DNA from: UBA2365 sp964594045 | Lineage (GTDB): Bacteria; Bacteroidota; Bacteroidia; Chitinophagales; Saprospiraceae | Length of the DNA stretch: 62,874 nucleotides | NCBI GenBank assembly: GCA_964594045.1 | Contig: CAZQKR010000023.1 | Span: forward strand, 1 to 62,874 | Direction: 5' to 3' | Shown: positions 34,142 through 42,890 of the stretch, in pieces | Position numbering within the stretch: position 1 is the first letter of the stretch | Layout of the letters: every line of letters starts with the position of its first letter | Notes under the pieces: generated by a model | What the model saw: the letters and a program-made list of their open reading frames with translations, nothing else | What the model was told of the DNA's origin: nothing | Database searches by the model: none | Made by a program: the position numbers and the translations under genes

Positions 34142-34918
34142 ATGTCCATTGTGACCATAACTTCTGACTTTGGGAATATCAACTACAATTTAGGTGTAAT
34201 GAAGGGAACCATACTTTCCAATGGAGATCCCTTACCACATATTGTTGATATTTCAAATGAGATAGGTAATTTCAATATTGTTGAGGGCGCGTATGTGATC
34301 AGCAACAGTTTCAGGTATTTTCCAAAAGGTACCCTGCACATCATTGCCATCAATACGTTTTATTCCCAAAGATCAAGGCTGCTGTTGCTCGACCATGAAG
34401 GGCATTATTTTGTGGCACCCAACAACGGCATACTTCCTTTGCTTTTTGAAGATCAAATGCCTTCGCGAATCATGGACCTGGGTATTTATCAGGATCAGAA
34501 AACCTTCTTCCATATCATAGGAGAATGCGTCCGGAAGCTGGTTGCGAGCGAAGAACCTGTGTACAATGAATTGTCACAAGATGAGCTTAACAACCGCATT
34601 TCGTTAAGGGCAATTGTTTCAGGAAATTCCATCCGTGGTTCCATCATATTCATTGACAAGTACGGCAATCTCATCACCAATGTAAAGAAGGCATTGTTTG
34701 AAAGAGTGGGAAATAACCGGCGTTTTGAAGTTTTTTTCAGGCACAAAGATCCGATCTCAACCATTCACAGCCATTATCACGAAGTTCCGATCGGGGATGA
34801 ACTCTGTATTTTTAATATGGCCGGATTCCTCGAAATCGCCATAAATCTGGGTAATGCAAGTCAGCATTTCAGCATCCAGCTGGATGAAATCATTCAAATT
34901 GACTTTTTTGATGACTGA
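34142..34918 (+). CDS. SAM hydroxide adenosyltransferase-like protein (DUF62)
   Basis: A 258-residue member of the fluorinase/chlorinase/DUF62 superfamily. Most bacterial members hydrolyse S-adenosylmethionine to adenosine and methionine rather than halogenate. Visible motifs: ITSDFGNINYNLGVMKG at the N-terminus, HIVDISNEI, GTLHIIAINTFYS, HYFVAPNNGILPLL (the APNNG adenosine loop), and IFIDKYGNLITNV in the C-terminal barrel. The halogenase-specific insertion is not apparent. Likely a cytoplasmic trimer. It is the first of three closely spaced plus-strand genes. Confidence 0.88.
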   Translation: MSIVTITSDFGNINYNLGVMKGTILSNGDPLPHIVDISNEIGNFNIVEGAYVISNSFRYFPKGTLHIIAINTFYSQRSRLLLLDHEGHYFVAPNNGILPLLFEDQMPSRIMDLGIYQDQKTFFHIIGECVRKLVASEEPVYNELSQDELNNRISLRAIVSGNSIRGSIIFIDKYGNLITNVKKALFERVGNNRRFEVFFRHKDPISTIHSHYHEVPIGDELCIFNMAGFLEIAINLGNASQHFSIQLDEIIQIDFFDD

Positions 34919-34973
34919 CAAGGGAATTGTTTAATTTTGCATTTTTTCATTGGAAACTTTCAAACTGTTGCAG

Positions 34974-35258
34974 ATGATTCACAGGATAGTCAAAATGCAT
35001 TTCCAGCCGGACAAAATTGAAGAATTTCTGGGTATTTTTAACGAATCGGCCCATTTGATCAATCAGGCTCCGGGCTGTTTGAGCCTGGTATTGCTCAGAG
35101 ACATATATCACCAAAATACATTTTTTACTTTTAGCGTCTGGGAAAATGAACAGGCACTGAATGCATACAGGGAAAGTCCATTATTCAATAATACCTGGGA
35201 AAAAACAAAAAAACTTTTTGCCGGAAAACCCGATGCATGGAGCACAGAAATCGCATAA
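34974..35258 (+). CDS. ABM-domain protein, putative quinol monooxygenase-like
   Basis: A 94-residue dimeric alpha/beta-barrel protein of the antibiotic biosynthesis monooxygenase type. It begins MIHRIVKMHFQPDKIEEFL and has APGCLSLVLLRD and TFFTFSVWENEQALNAYRESPLF, the usual order of the fold. I start at the ATG at 34974; the frame also opens upstream at a TTG (34950). Many members are small-molecule oxygenases or have unknown function. It lies 55 bases after the DUF62 gene and 60 bases before the PBP1A gene. Confidence 0.82.
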   Translation: MIHRIVKMHFQPDKIEEFLGIFNESAHLINQAPGCLSLVLLRDIYHQNTFFTFSVWENEQALNAYRESPLFNNTWEKTKKLFAGKPDAWSTEIA

Positions 35259-35318
35259 TTCGTAAACAGTAGTACAATTCATATTAAAACAAGCAACTGA
35301 TCCGTTAATCAAATTCAT

Positions 35319-37820
35319 ATGACATCCAAGTCCCGTAAATCAAACAGATCTGTACACCAAAATTTTAACATCTACATCCGTAATATGTGGCTGATAGCCC
35401 TGGGTATTTTGCTTTCAGGCGGAGCTTTCCTCATATACATTATTTTTTCAAAATTGCCGGACATATCACAACTTGAAAATCCGAAGTATGAGTATGCTTC
35501 AACGGCCTATGATGTCAATATGAAGGAACTGGCCAAAATATTCAAATATAACCGTACATGGGTGACTTTTGAACAGATACCTGAACATACGGTGAATGCT
35601 TTGCTTGCCACCGAGGATATCCGTTTTTACAGGCACAACGGGATCGACCTGAGAGGAACACTCCGCGCGTTGCTCTATCTGGGGAAAAAGGGTGGGGCAA
35701 GCACCATTTCCCAACAGCTTTCCAAACTTTTTTTTACTGAAAAAAGCGACGTATTCATCATTCGTGTTTACCAGAAAATGCAGGAATGGGTTCTGGCCAT
35801 CGAACTGGAAAGGAGGTATACCAAACAGGAAATCATAGCAATGTATCTCAATAAATATGATTTTTGGTACAATTCTCATGGCATCGAAGCAGCTGCCCAT
35901 ACATATTTTGGTAAACCACAGTCCAGATTGAGCCCTGACGAAGCGGCTGTGCTGATCGGTATGCTTAAACACCCTTACCTGTTCAATCCCAAATTGAACC
36001 CAGTTAACGCTGGGAAAAGAAGAAATGTTGTGCTTGGCCAAATGAAAAAATATGGATTTCTGGATGAGGAAACGCATAAAAAACTGACATCTCAGGAGTT
36101 TCGCCTCAAAACCTTTAATCCGGCGACCCATTTTACCGGAGTTGCGCCTTATTTCAGGGCTGAACTGATCCAGTGGTTACAGGAATTGCTGGATAAACGG
36201 GAGTACAGAAAGCCGGATGGTTCCAGATACAATCCATTTGTTGACGGTTTGAAAATTTATACTACCATTGACCTGGATTATCAGGTAAAAGCTGAAGAAG
36301 CGGTCAGATCTCATATGCGCAGTCTTCAATCGTCCTACGATAATCTTTGGGCAGGAAGAGATCCATGGACATTTGAGGCTGAAGGGGATATGCTGAAAAT
36401 CAGGAATGCTTCACTGAATGCACAGATCCGTTCATCTGAACGGTTTACTACGATCAGGAACGAGATCATGTCAGGTCTGATTGACTCCATCCAGCTTGAA
36501 TTTCCGGATTCAAGGCTGGAAGACGTGGATATTCAGCGTTTGATCAAGGGCAATAAAAATAATGAGTATTTTGATCAACTGATCGAGAGGAACATCGCCA
36601 CCAATGCTCAGGTCAGGTTTTATAAATCCATACTTTCATCCAGGTTCTGGCCTTTGGTCGTTGAACGTCAGCGAATGTTGAATGCTGCAGTTAAAAGGTC
36701 ATTCAACAAAAAAGTGAATATGAAGGTATTCGATTACAATGGTGGAGAAAGAATCGCCCTGATGACCCCTATTGACTCAATAAAATATCACCGGTCCAGA
36801 CTGCAGACCGGCGTTTTGGCCATTGAACCCAAAACAGGATTCATCAAAGCCTGGGTAGGCGGAATTGATTACAAATATTTTAAGTACGACCATATACGGT
36901 CCAAAAGACAGGTAGGTTCTACCTTTAAGCCATTTGTGTACACAACCGCCATTTTTAATCAGGGCATTTCTCCTTGCTTTAAAATACTGGATCAACAGTA
37001 TAGTATTACACCCGGTGAAAGCAATTTTGGCTTGATGCAGACCTGGAGTCCATCCAACTCAACAGGAAAATTTACGGGATCTTATATTTCATTAAAAGAT
37101 GGATTGCTACATTCGGTAAATTCCCTGTCCGTGTACCTGATGAAGGAACTTGGAAGCGTGGATATTGTGAGGGATATGGTGGAGAAGTTCGGTATCTCCA
37201 AGTCTCTGATACCTCGTTCACCATCGATTTGTCTTGGTTCTGCGGATATCAGTGTGATGGACATGACGGCTGCTTATGCTGTTTTTGCGAATCAGGGTGT
37301 ATACAACGAGCCGATTTTCGTGACCCGGATTGAAGATAAAAACGGTAAGCTGATATATCAGGCAACCCAGGATCAGAGAAGGGTTTTGTCAGAGGATTAC
37401 AATTATGTGATGGTGGATATGTTGCTGCACGCTGGCGAACGAGCGGATGCCCAGCTTGTCAGTCAGGCAGGCGGCAAAACAGGTACGACCAATAATTACC
37501 GGGATGGATGGTTTATGGGCATCACACCCGAAGTGGTGGTGGGCGTTTGGACCGGAGGTGAGGATCAATGGATCCGGTTTTTATCCATTGAGCAAGGTCA
37601 GGGTTCCGTTATGGCAAGACCCATCTTTATCAATTTTATCAGGGGACTGGAATCGGACCGAACGATCAACTACAATCCAAATGCAAAATTTCCACCACCA
37701 AAGGATGGTATGAAAATCGTGATTGATTGCGAGGAGTACGAAAGAAACCACGGACAGAACACACCGGGTTCAGCAAACAAGGACGTCAGGCTGGAAGAAG
37801 GGTTCGATGAGGAAATTTAA
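35319..37820 (+). CDS. Bifunctional penicillin-binding protein 1A-type (transglycosylase/transpeptidase)
   Basis: An 833-residue class A PBP. One N-terminal membrane segment (LIALGILLSGGAFLIYIIF, about 30-48). The GT51 glycosyltransferase has ATEDIRFYRHNGID with the catalytic Glu near 97, GGASTISQQLSKLFF near 127, and LNKYDFWYNSHGIEAAA. The transpeptidase has SxxK as GSTFKPF near 535, SxN as SVNSLSVYL near 597 and KTG as GGKTGTTNNYRDGWF near 720. All catalytic motifs are intact. It polymerises and cross-links glycan strands outside the inner membrane. A charged, Gly/Asn-rich tail follows. Confidence 0.96.
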   Translation: MTSKSRKSNRSVHQNFNIYIRNMWLIALGILLSGGAFLIYIIFSKLPDISQLENPKYEYASTAYDVNMKELAKIFKYNRTWVTFEQIPEHTVNALLATEDIRFYRHNGIDLRGTLRALLYLGKKGGASTISQQLSKLFFTEKSDVFIIRVYQKMQEWVLAIELERRYTKQEIIAMYLNKYDFWYNSHGIEAAAHTYFGKPQSRLSPDEAAVLIGMLKHPYLFNPKLNPVNAGKRRNVVLGQMKKYGFLDEETHKKLTSQEFRLKTFNPATHFTGVAPYFRAELIQWLQELLDKREYRKPDGSRYNPFVDGLKIYTTIDLDYQVKAEEAVRSHMRSLQSSYDNLWAGRDPWTFEAEGDMLKIRNASLNAQIRSSERFTTIRNEIMSGLIDSIQLEFPDSRLEDVDIQRLIKGNKNNEYFDQLIERNIATNAQVRFYKSILSSRFWPLVVERQRMLNAAVKRSFNKKVNMKVFDYNGGERIALMTPIDSIKYHRSRLQTGVLAIEPKTGFIKAWVGGIDYKYFKYDHIRSKRQVGSTFKPFVYTTAIFNQGISPCFKILDQQYSITPGESNFGLMQTWSPSNSTGKFTGSYISLKDGLLHSVNSLSVYLMKELGSVDIVRDMVEKFGISKSLIPRSPSICLGSADISVMDMTAAYAVFANQGVYNEPIFVTRIEDKNGKLIYQATQDQRRVLSEDYNYVMVDMLLHAGERADAQLVSQAGGKTGTTNNYRDGWFMGITPEVVVGVWTGGEDQWIRFLSIEQGQGSVMARPIFINFIRGLESDRTINYNPNAKFPPPKDGMKIVIDCEEYERNHGQNTPGSANKDVRLEEGFDEEI

Positions 37821-38194
37821 TAAGATGTGCATTTGAATCTGGGTTTTGCCGGATTTGAAAAACAATGCCTCGTTCCATACACAGAGATGGCTGCTCAGCT
37901 TGGCTTTATGCCTGCTCAGAATAAGTGTTGGTATTTGAAAAGTTGTTTTCTGCCTGAGGGAAAGCGTCAATATTTGAAATTGCCTTCATTTATGACCAAT
38001 TATCAAAATAATTTTATTGACTTGAAAAAATGTATTCTTATGCGGAGTTGCCATGGCTGAAGAACGGTTTGGGAAGCATGAATTCATCCCGTATACGAAA
38101 AGTATACCTGCAGTAAAACTGAAATTTTCTTAAACTCTATGACTTCAATAAAATTTCTGCCGGATTTTGTAATTAATGGTCAACCTGCAATAAT
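37821..38194. other. Spacer between convergent genes, no gene seen
   Basis: Between PBP1A (plus) and the tocopherol cyclase-like gene (minus). It contains short open frames on both strands without family features and a small palindrome GTATAC..GTATAC near 38092-38108. No clear terminator with a T-run is seen. Confidence 0.5.
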
Positions 38195-39292
38195 TCATTT
38201 CAACAGGACCTTTTTGTCACCGACCAGTTCCAGCCCGGCAACTTCTGTAGATTCGTCAAAAATATATTGCCCTGTTTTCTTATCCCTCACCTTTAAATGG
38301 ATCCGGGCGTTTATGCTTTCAGAGATCCGCCTGTCCATACTGCCAGATACCGGCGCATGTAGCAAACCAGCTTCATTATTGGTTGCTGTGATCAGATAAG
38401 TATAGTTTTTATCTTCGATCGTAAGTTCGGCGAGATGATCACTCAGGTTTTCAATGTAGACTTTGGCTTTTGTATAAGTTGCAAAACGCCTGATCTGTCC
38501 GTCATGAAGAAAAAATCCCAAAAATCCGGTAAACTCCCTTCCTATCCACGGAATATTGGCCACTGAAAGCATGAAAGACGTGTTTTTGGCTGGAAAATGG
38601 TTCGACTGCATCCATATCCAGGATGAAGGCATTGAACTCCCCCAGTCCTTTTCGATGTAACCGATGCCACCTGTAAAATCATTTTTCTGGCCGTTGTATA
38701 AAATTTCGCCGGTCAATTTGTGATCCAGACTGACTACACCGTGATAACACTCCATGAAAGGAACAAAGCGATACCAACCCATGATACCCGGGTTTAATAG
38801 CTTTTTGGACGGCAAGGCAACCTGCTCATTCATTTTGACGATTCCTTTCACTGCAGCGCTGTCATGCCTGATATCTATATAAATACTGTCTTCAGAAAAG
38901 TAGTTATTTCCGATTTTGATTGCAAAACGTTCACTTGAAAATGCAAAAGTTTCAATAGGAAAGCTGAAATAATCTGTTTTTGCCGTGGAGCCGTCGATCA
39001 CCTGGATAAATGCATGTTGCTTTTTACCGTCAGATGAAAGGGACATTCCGGGGATCACACTGATCACAGATTTCTGATCTGCAGAAACCATTTTAAAATA
39101 CCATCCCTCAAAGTATTTCTTTTGCTTTCTGTTTCCCTGAAAAACTTCGGGATGCTGCAGTTTTTTGATTGCGTATCCTGAGGGTTGTTTTCCTTTTGAA
39201 AAATAAACGAAGTTTTCAGGTGTCTGTCCAGCCAAAAAATATCCCGAAAGCAGCATAAATAAAACGATCCAAAACGCCTTGAAGTAATTCAT
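38195..39292 (-). CDS. Secreted tocopherol cyclase-like protein
   Basis: A 365-residue protein with a signal peptide (WIVLFMLLSGYFLAGQ). The mature part has the tocopherol cyclase family landmarks KKYFEGWYFKM (about 60), GIMGWYRFVPFMEC and IGYIEKDWGSSMPSSWIWM (about 210-228). In plants this family cyclises a quinol side chain. Many bacterial members have no known substrate, and an exported location makes tocopherol synthesis itself unlikely. A lipid- or quinol-related role is inference. A SOUL protein gene lies 35 bases upstream on the same strand, so the two are probably co-transcribed. Confidence 0.85.
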   Translation of the reverse strand: MNYFKAFWIVLFMLLSGYFLAGQTPENFVYFSKGKQPSGYAIKKLQHPEVFQGNRKQKKYFEGWYFKMVSADQKSVISVIPGMSLSSDGKKQHAFIQVIDGSTAKTDYFSFPIETFAFSSERFAIKIGNNYFSEDSIYIDIRHDSAAVKGIVKMNEQVALPSKKLLNPGIMGWYRFVPFMECYHGVVSLDHKLTGEILYNGQKNDFTGGIGYIEKDWGSSMPSSWIWMQSNHFPAKNTSFMLSVANIPWIGREFTGFLGFFLHDGQIRRFATYTKAKVYIENLSDHLAELTIEDKNYTYLITATNNEAGLLHAPVSGSMDRRISESINARIHLKVRDKKTGQYIFDESTEVAGLELVGDKKVLLK

Positions 39293-39327
39293 TTTTTAGC
39301 TTTTCTTTTGGAGTTAATGATGGTAAA

Positions 39328-39927
39328 TCAAGGTTTTGACCATTCCACACGTACTGCTACCTCATTTCTTCTGCCCAGCAGCTGGTAAGGTGGGTTATAA
39401 CCCAGATATTTAAAATTGCCTGAATATGGGATTTGGCTCTTTTCAAGTGATTTTTTCAGTTTCTCCACTTGCTTTGCTAACTTTTTATCCGAAACAAAGC
39501 CTCCGAATTGCCTGACCGCATAGTATTCCTCAGGCGTCTCTTCCAGTGTGACCGAACGGTCGTTTGGTGCAGGTGGCTGTGTTTGATTATATTTGGAAGG
39601 CAATACAAAGCTCATTCTGGAGGTTGTATCGTTGATGTCCATGTGCACCGGTGATGTCATAGCGATACTTTCACTTTTTTCATTTCCGCCAAAAATGTAT
39701 CCCGCCAGTTTTCTAAAGCCCGGTACAGCCAGATCACCATAACTTTTAGCCTGGGATTCAATGGTCGCCAAAGTTGCCACTGGATAATACCTGACTTCCA
39801 GGCCGGGCTCTTTAAATACAGTTGTATAAGCTTGTTCTTCCGTTTTTTTTATGGAAAAATAAAGATAAACCTGGAAAATGATCAATACGATCAGTATAAT
39901 TCCGGTCACGATCAAAAATGTCTTCAT
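39328..39927 (-). CDS. SOUL-family (heme-binding-like) protein with N-terminal membrane anchor
   Basis: A 199-residue protein with one hydrophobic N-terminal segment (FLIVTGIILIVLIIFQVYLYF), then a SOUL/HBP domain. It has GLEVRYYPVATLATIES, GFRKLAGYIFGGN, IAMTSPVHMD and the C-terminal YNPPYQLLGRRNEVAVRVEW. Family members bind heme or related hydrophobic rings weakly; here the ligand is unknown. It is predicted to face the periplasm. It lies just upstream of the tocopherol cyclase-like gene, and the pair suggests handling of a ring-containing lipid or cofactor in the envelope (inference). Confidence 0.9.
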   Translation of the reverse strand: MKTFLIVTGIILIVLIIFQVYLYFSIKKTEEQAYTTVFKEPGLEVRYYPVATLATIESQAKSYGDLAVPGFRKLAGYIFGGNEKSESIAMTSPVHMDINDTTSRMSFVLPSKYNQTQPPAPNDRSVTLEETPEEYYAVRQFGGFVSDKKLAKQVEKLKKSLEKSQIPYSGNFKYLGYNPPYQLLGRRNEVAVRVEWSKP

Positions 39928-40148
39928 TGAAATGCTTTTTTTCGTTTTACTTTGACCAAATCGAACGTTTTATTAAAAAATTCAGCCTCCATTTTGCCAA
40001 AAAACCTGAAATTTTTCCATTTCGGTTTCCTGCATCAAAGTTGATCAGTTTTCATGGTTAATCCTGATGCTTATTCACTGACTTGGTGATGCTATTTGTA
40101 AAACTAACAAAATTGATTATGAATGGTTTAGATGGCCAGCCTGATTTT

Positions 40149-40649
40149 TTAAAAGGAATAGCCCAGGCTGAGTGAAGGAGAAGGAAGTACCGGCCAACTA
40201 TAAAATAGGTTGATGCCGCATCTGCAAAAAAATCCTGACGGATGTTGATAACGATACATCAGCGGAAACATGGCTGCCGGAATATCCCTGTACATTTTTG
40301 ATTCAAAACTTTCCAACCTGACCACCAGGCCGAGACCATATTCCAGTTGATGGGCTTTCAGCGGATTGGTGCGCCAGGTAACCGTCATCGGAAAGGAAAC
40401 AGTTGACCTGAAGTCCGGATAAACACCCAGCCTGAAACTTGTTTTGGCTTTTTTACCAACTGCGAATGCATAATTCAGGGATACTAAACCGGAACTGAAG
40501 TCATGCCTGAGCAGATAAACTTCTGCATAAAACTGGTGCCGGTCCAGCTTTGCTCCGGTTTTGCCCTGAGCTTGTAAACCTGCCAAAATCAAAATGAAAA
40601 ACACCACAATGCTTGCTGTTTTTAGCCAAAGGCAGTTTTGTGTGATCAT
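40149..40649 (-). CDS. Small secreted beta-rich protein, unknown
   Basis: A 166-residue protein with a signal peptide (IVVFFILILAGLQAQG). The mature region has alternating hydrophobic/aromatic strands and ends PSPSLSLGYSF, with the terminal Phe typical of outer-membrane beta-barrels. It is short for a barrel (about eight strands would fit). No known family is recognised. The VOC gene ends 24 bases upstream on the same strand, so they may share a transcript. Confidence 0.65.
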   Translation of the reverse strand: MITQNCLWLKTASIVVFFILILAGLQAQGKTGAKLDRHQFYAEVYLLRHDFSSGLVSLNYAFAVGKKAKTSFRLGVYPDFRSTVSFPMTVTWRTNPLKAHQLEYGLGLVVRLESFESKMYRDIPAAMFPLMYRYQHPSGFFCRCGINLFYSWPVLPSPSLSLGYSF

Positions 40650-40673
40650 GATGCTGAATTTTTCATTCGATGT

Positions 40674-41207
40674 TTATTTGGTGGTTTTACCACCCATTTT
40701 GGTAAAAACGCTGTCCACCGGTTCCCAAAGCTCGATTTTGTTGCCTTCCGGATCCATGATGTGAACAAATTTTCCGTATTCAAAGGTTTCGATCTCATCC
40801 AGTACTGTCACGCCATTGGCCTTAAGTTGTGCAACCAATGCTTCTATGTGCTGAACCCTGTAGTTGATCATAAATTCTTTTTTGGAAGGCAAAAAATACT
40901 CGTTGCCGGTTTTGAAAGGGCTCCACATCAGGTAATTGATCTCATCAGGCCTGTTGGCATTTCTGAATTCAAATGGCGAACCATACTCGTCAATTGCAAG
41001 TCCGAGATTTTTTCCGTACCATTCCTTTATCGCCTTTGGATCATCTGTGGCAAAAAATATTCCTCCGATACCTGTAACTCTGGGTGTTACGTCTGTGATT
41101 TGATCCGGATTTTGTTCTTTTTCCATTTTGTTGAATGTTTTACAACCGGTAACTGTTAATAAAGAGATCAGTATTGAAATGAACCAAAAAAAAGTGAGTT
41201 TCATCAT
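40674..41207 (-). CDS. VOC-superfamily lipoprotein
   Basis: About 177 residues. A lipoprotein signal (FISILISLLTVTGC, lipobox TVTGC) is followed by a glyoxalase/bleomycin-resistance (VOC) fold: VTGIGGIFFATDDPKAIKEWYG, IMDPEGNKIELWEP near the C-terminus. I start at 41207 because the -7 box at 41241-41248 overlaps the longer frame (41243). VOC domains occur in metal-dependent isomerases, dioxygenases and binding proteins; its metal ligands and substrate are not certain. Export of a VOC domain as a lipoprotein is less usual than the cytosolic form. Confidence 0.82.
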   Translation of the reverse strand: MMKLTFFWFISILISLLTVTGCKTFNKMEKEQNPDQITDVTPRVTGIGGIFFATDDPKAIKEWYGKNLGLAIDEYGSPFEFRNANRPDEINYLMWSPFKTGNEYFLPSKKEFMINYRVQHIEALVAQLKANGVTVLDEIETFEYGKFVHIMDPEGNKIELWEPVDSVFTKMGGKTTK

Positions 41208-41240
41208 AATTAAGGATTTATTTCTTCCTTGATATATGGA

Positions 41241-41248
41241 CAAAGCTA
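41241..41248 (-). promoter_or_regulatory. -7 box of the VOC lipoprotein gene
   Basis: On the minus strand TAGCTTTG matches TAnnTTTG exactly. It lies 33 bases before the chosen ATG and rules against the longer start. Confidence 0.55.
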
Positions 41249-41305
41249 AAGCATTTTCCTTTAATGGGATCTTATGAACGACAGTTTAATCGGGAGCAGT
41301 TTAAA

Positions 41306-41662
41306 TTATCTTGGTTTCTCATTTTCCTGCACCCTGTAAATCACCATTTTTCTGATCAGATCGTATGGGATTGGCTGGTTGAGTGGAAACTGGACAGAAC
41401 CTTTGCCCCCTTTGTAGACTGAAAGTTCTTCTTCAAAAGCTTTATGACCCGATGGAATGGCATAAAATCCGATATGCTTACTGAAACCCGCAAAATAGAC
41501 CAGAGGCTTTTTATTCGTTTTGTATGCAGGCATGCCATAAGCAATTTCTTCAGTTGCATCCGGTGCATTTTCCCTGATGATCGATCTTATTTTTTGAAGG
41601 ATCTCCTGCACCTCCGCGGGGAAATCCTTGATATAATCATCAATATTCCGGGCTTTTTGCAT
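41306..41662 (-). CDS. DUF1801 family protein
   Basis: A 118-residue protein beginning MQKARNIDDYIKDFP; the frame extends 18 bases further to a TTG. It has the DUF1801 pattern: FPAEVQEILQKIRSIIRENAPDATEEIAYGMPAYK, VYFAGFSKHIGFYAIP and a C-terminal FPLNQPIPYDLIRKMV (positions roughly 8-42, 48-63 and 85-102). Some members are called iron chaperones by similarity to frataxin-like folds; the function here is unknown. A second, divergent DUF1801 gene lies 75 bases upstream. Confidence 0.85.
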   Translation of the reverse strand: MQKARNIDDYIKDFPAEVQEILQKIRSIIRENAPDATEEIAYGMPAYKTNKKPLVYFAGFSKHIGFYAIPSGHKAFEEELSVYKGGKGSVQFPLNQPIPYDLIRKMVIYRVQENEKPR

Positions 41663-41736
41663 TTTTGTTATTTTATTCAATAAATAGTTTTATTGGGCCA
41701 GTGATGAATAATTACCTTTTCAGGTATTAACCAGGC

Positions 41737-42192
41737 TCATTTTTTCAATGCCGCCTGATATTTTTCCACCCATTGTGCAGGAGTCATTTTTTCTGCAAGC
41801 TCAGCGATCAAATCGTATGGAATATCATTGATCTTCTTAAAACGGATACAGCTTTTACCCATGTCCAGCTTTGTGTTACTATGCTTAGGGTATTCATTGA
41901 CGAACCAATCCAGTAAGGCCTGGTCAGCATAAATGCCTGAATGGTAGACAGCTATAAAGTTTTTCTGTGAAGCAATACTGATAAAAGGCAGGGGTGATCG
42001 TGGGTCGCAGTGATAACCTGCAGGGAAAATGCTGTGTGGAACAACATATCCGATCATTCCGTAACTCATGGTTTCTTCAAATCCTTCTGGTAAGTGTTCC
42101 CTGATCAATTGTCTCAATCGTGAGAATGCCGGTTTCCTATCTTCAGGAAGAGCATCCAAATATTGTTCCGGAGTCGATGCTTTTATTTCCAT
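41737..42192 (-). CDS. DUF1801 family protein (longer paralogue)
   Basis: A 151-residue protein with EQYLDALPEDRKPAFSRLRQLIREHLP, FEETMSYGMIGYVVPH and SCIRFKKINDIPYDLIAEL, the same order of elements as the shorter neighbour but clearly divergent. It has a family-typical insertion with LPFISIASQKNFIAVYHSG. Cytoplasmic, function unknown. A -7 box lies upstream at 42236-42243. The two neighbouring genes probably arose by an old duplication. Confidence 0.88.
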   Translation of the reverse strand: MEIKASTPEQYLDALPEDRKPAFSRLRQLIREHLPEGFEETMSYGMIGYVVPHSIFPAGYHCDPRSPLPFISIASQKNFIAVYHSGIYADQALLDWFVNEYPKHSNTKLDMGKSCIRFKKINDIPYDLIAELAEKMTPAQWVEKYQAALKK

Positions 42193-42235
42193 ATATTATA
42201 ATACTGAATTTCGTTAATGAATCTTACTTTGAAAA

Positions 42236-42243
42236 CAAAAATA
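42236..42243 (-). promoter_or_regulatory. -7 box of the DUF1801 gene
   Basis: On the minus strand TATTTTTG matches TAnnTTTG exactly, 43 bases before the ATG at 42192. No clear -33 box is seen. Confidence 0.45.
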
Positions 42244-42316
42244 CCTTTTAAAATTAAAATTAAAGCAGGTCAACTGCATCTTAATGAAGTTGTTTAAAAA
42301 TGTATCAAACAAATTA

Positions 42317-42416
42317 CTGACGAATGTGCTGACGATGCTTTGCATATCAGCATTTATATTACTGACGAATGCTGACGGTGCTCAGCATATCAGCACAAAT
42401 CAGGCTAGCTTTTCAG
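42317..42416. repeat. Hairpin array of element B
   Basis: Two main hairpins: CTGAC-G-ATGC-TTT-GCAT with ATCAG at 42329-42350, and a variant with inner arms GTGC/GCAT (a G-T pair) around TCA near 42373-42394. One more decayed half-unit follows. Confidence 0.8.
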
Positions 42417-42426
42417 TATTTATAAT

Positions 42427-42457
42427 CCAAAAAAGGAGCTTCGATCTGGTTTTTTGG
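42427..42457. repeat. Closing hairpin of element B
   Basis: Arms CCAAAAAA and TTTTTTGG, one base pair longer than in copy C and with an extra CC/GG relative to copy A, so length changes on one arm are matched on the other. Confidence 0.65.
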
Positions 42458-42560
42458 CTGACCCACTGCTTCGAGTTCCCTACCTTGATTAATCTACCTG
42501 ATATTCACCTTTCCGGAACGGTCGGTCATTTTCAGCTATCAACCTATTTCTTAAACAACT

Positions 42561-42694
42561 TTATGACTTAAAACTTGCTTTTACGCCTTTATAAATCAAA
42601 TTAATAGCATTTTTGACATCCTTTGATAATGCAGGCATTCCAAAAATGAGATCAACATTAACCTTGTTAGCGGCCCAATACCCAGGTAAACCTT
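42561..42694 (-). pseudogene. Possible 3' fragment of an unknown gene abutting element B
   Basis: On the minus strand a frame reads a peptide containing NKVNVDLIFGMPALSKDV and ends VKASFKS just before a TAA whose bases belong to the right end of element B. There is a stop upstream, and an overlapping shifted frame stays open further up. It looks like the 3' end of a decayed gene whose natural stop was replaced by the element. No family is recognised. Confidence 0.25.
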
Positions 42695-42890
42695 AACTTT
42701 TATTTTCTTGATATTATCTATTAAGGAACAGGTAGTTATGATTAAAATCAACATAATGCCAACCAAATCATTTTCAAATAGCCGTTTAGAGAACTTATTA
42801 TATTAACTTTCTTTTTACCGTGTTGTTTGTAAACAAAAATGTGGTCTGCCACAAGCAATTGATTCAGCTGTAACAGGCTCAAATTCGTTA
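42567..42890. other. Spacer downstream of the fibre protein gene
   Basis: AT-rich. Apart from the possible gene fragment adjoining element B, I see no gene, terminator or RNA. Confidence 0.4.

Larger units (their letters stand above)
42282..42566. mobile_element. Palindrome-array element, copy B (short, complete)
   Basis: About 285 bp. The left end TTAATGAAGTTGTTTAAAAA (42281 on) and the inverse complement of the right end, TCATAAAGTTGTTTAAGAAA (42566 inward), form imperfect inverted repeats that share AAGTTGTTTAA. Inside is a reduced hairpin array (42317-42416), the closing hairpin (42427-42457), the block GCTGACCC..CTTCGAG, and the tail CAGCTATCAAC. It is the shortest copy and shows that the array length varies while both ends and the closing hairpin are kept. 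Confidence 0.75.

Noticed and set aside
37827..38060. 77-codon plus-strand ORF after PBP1A
   Set aside because: No recognisable features, opposed by an equally plausible frame on the other strand.
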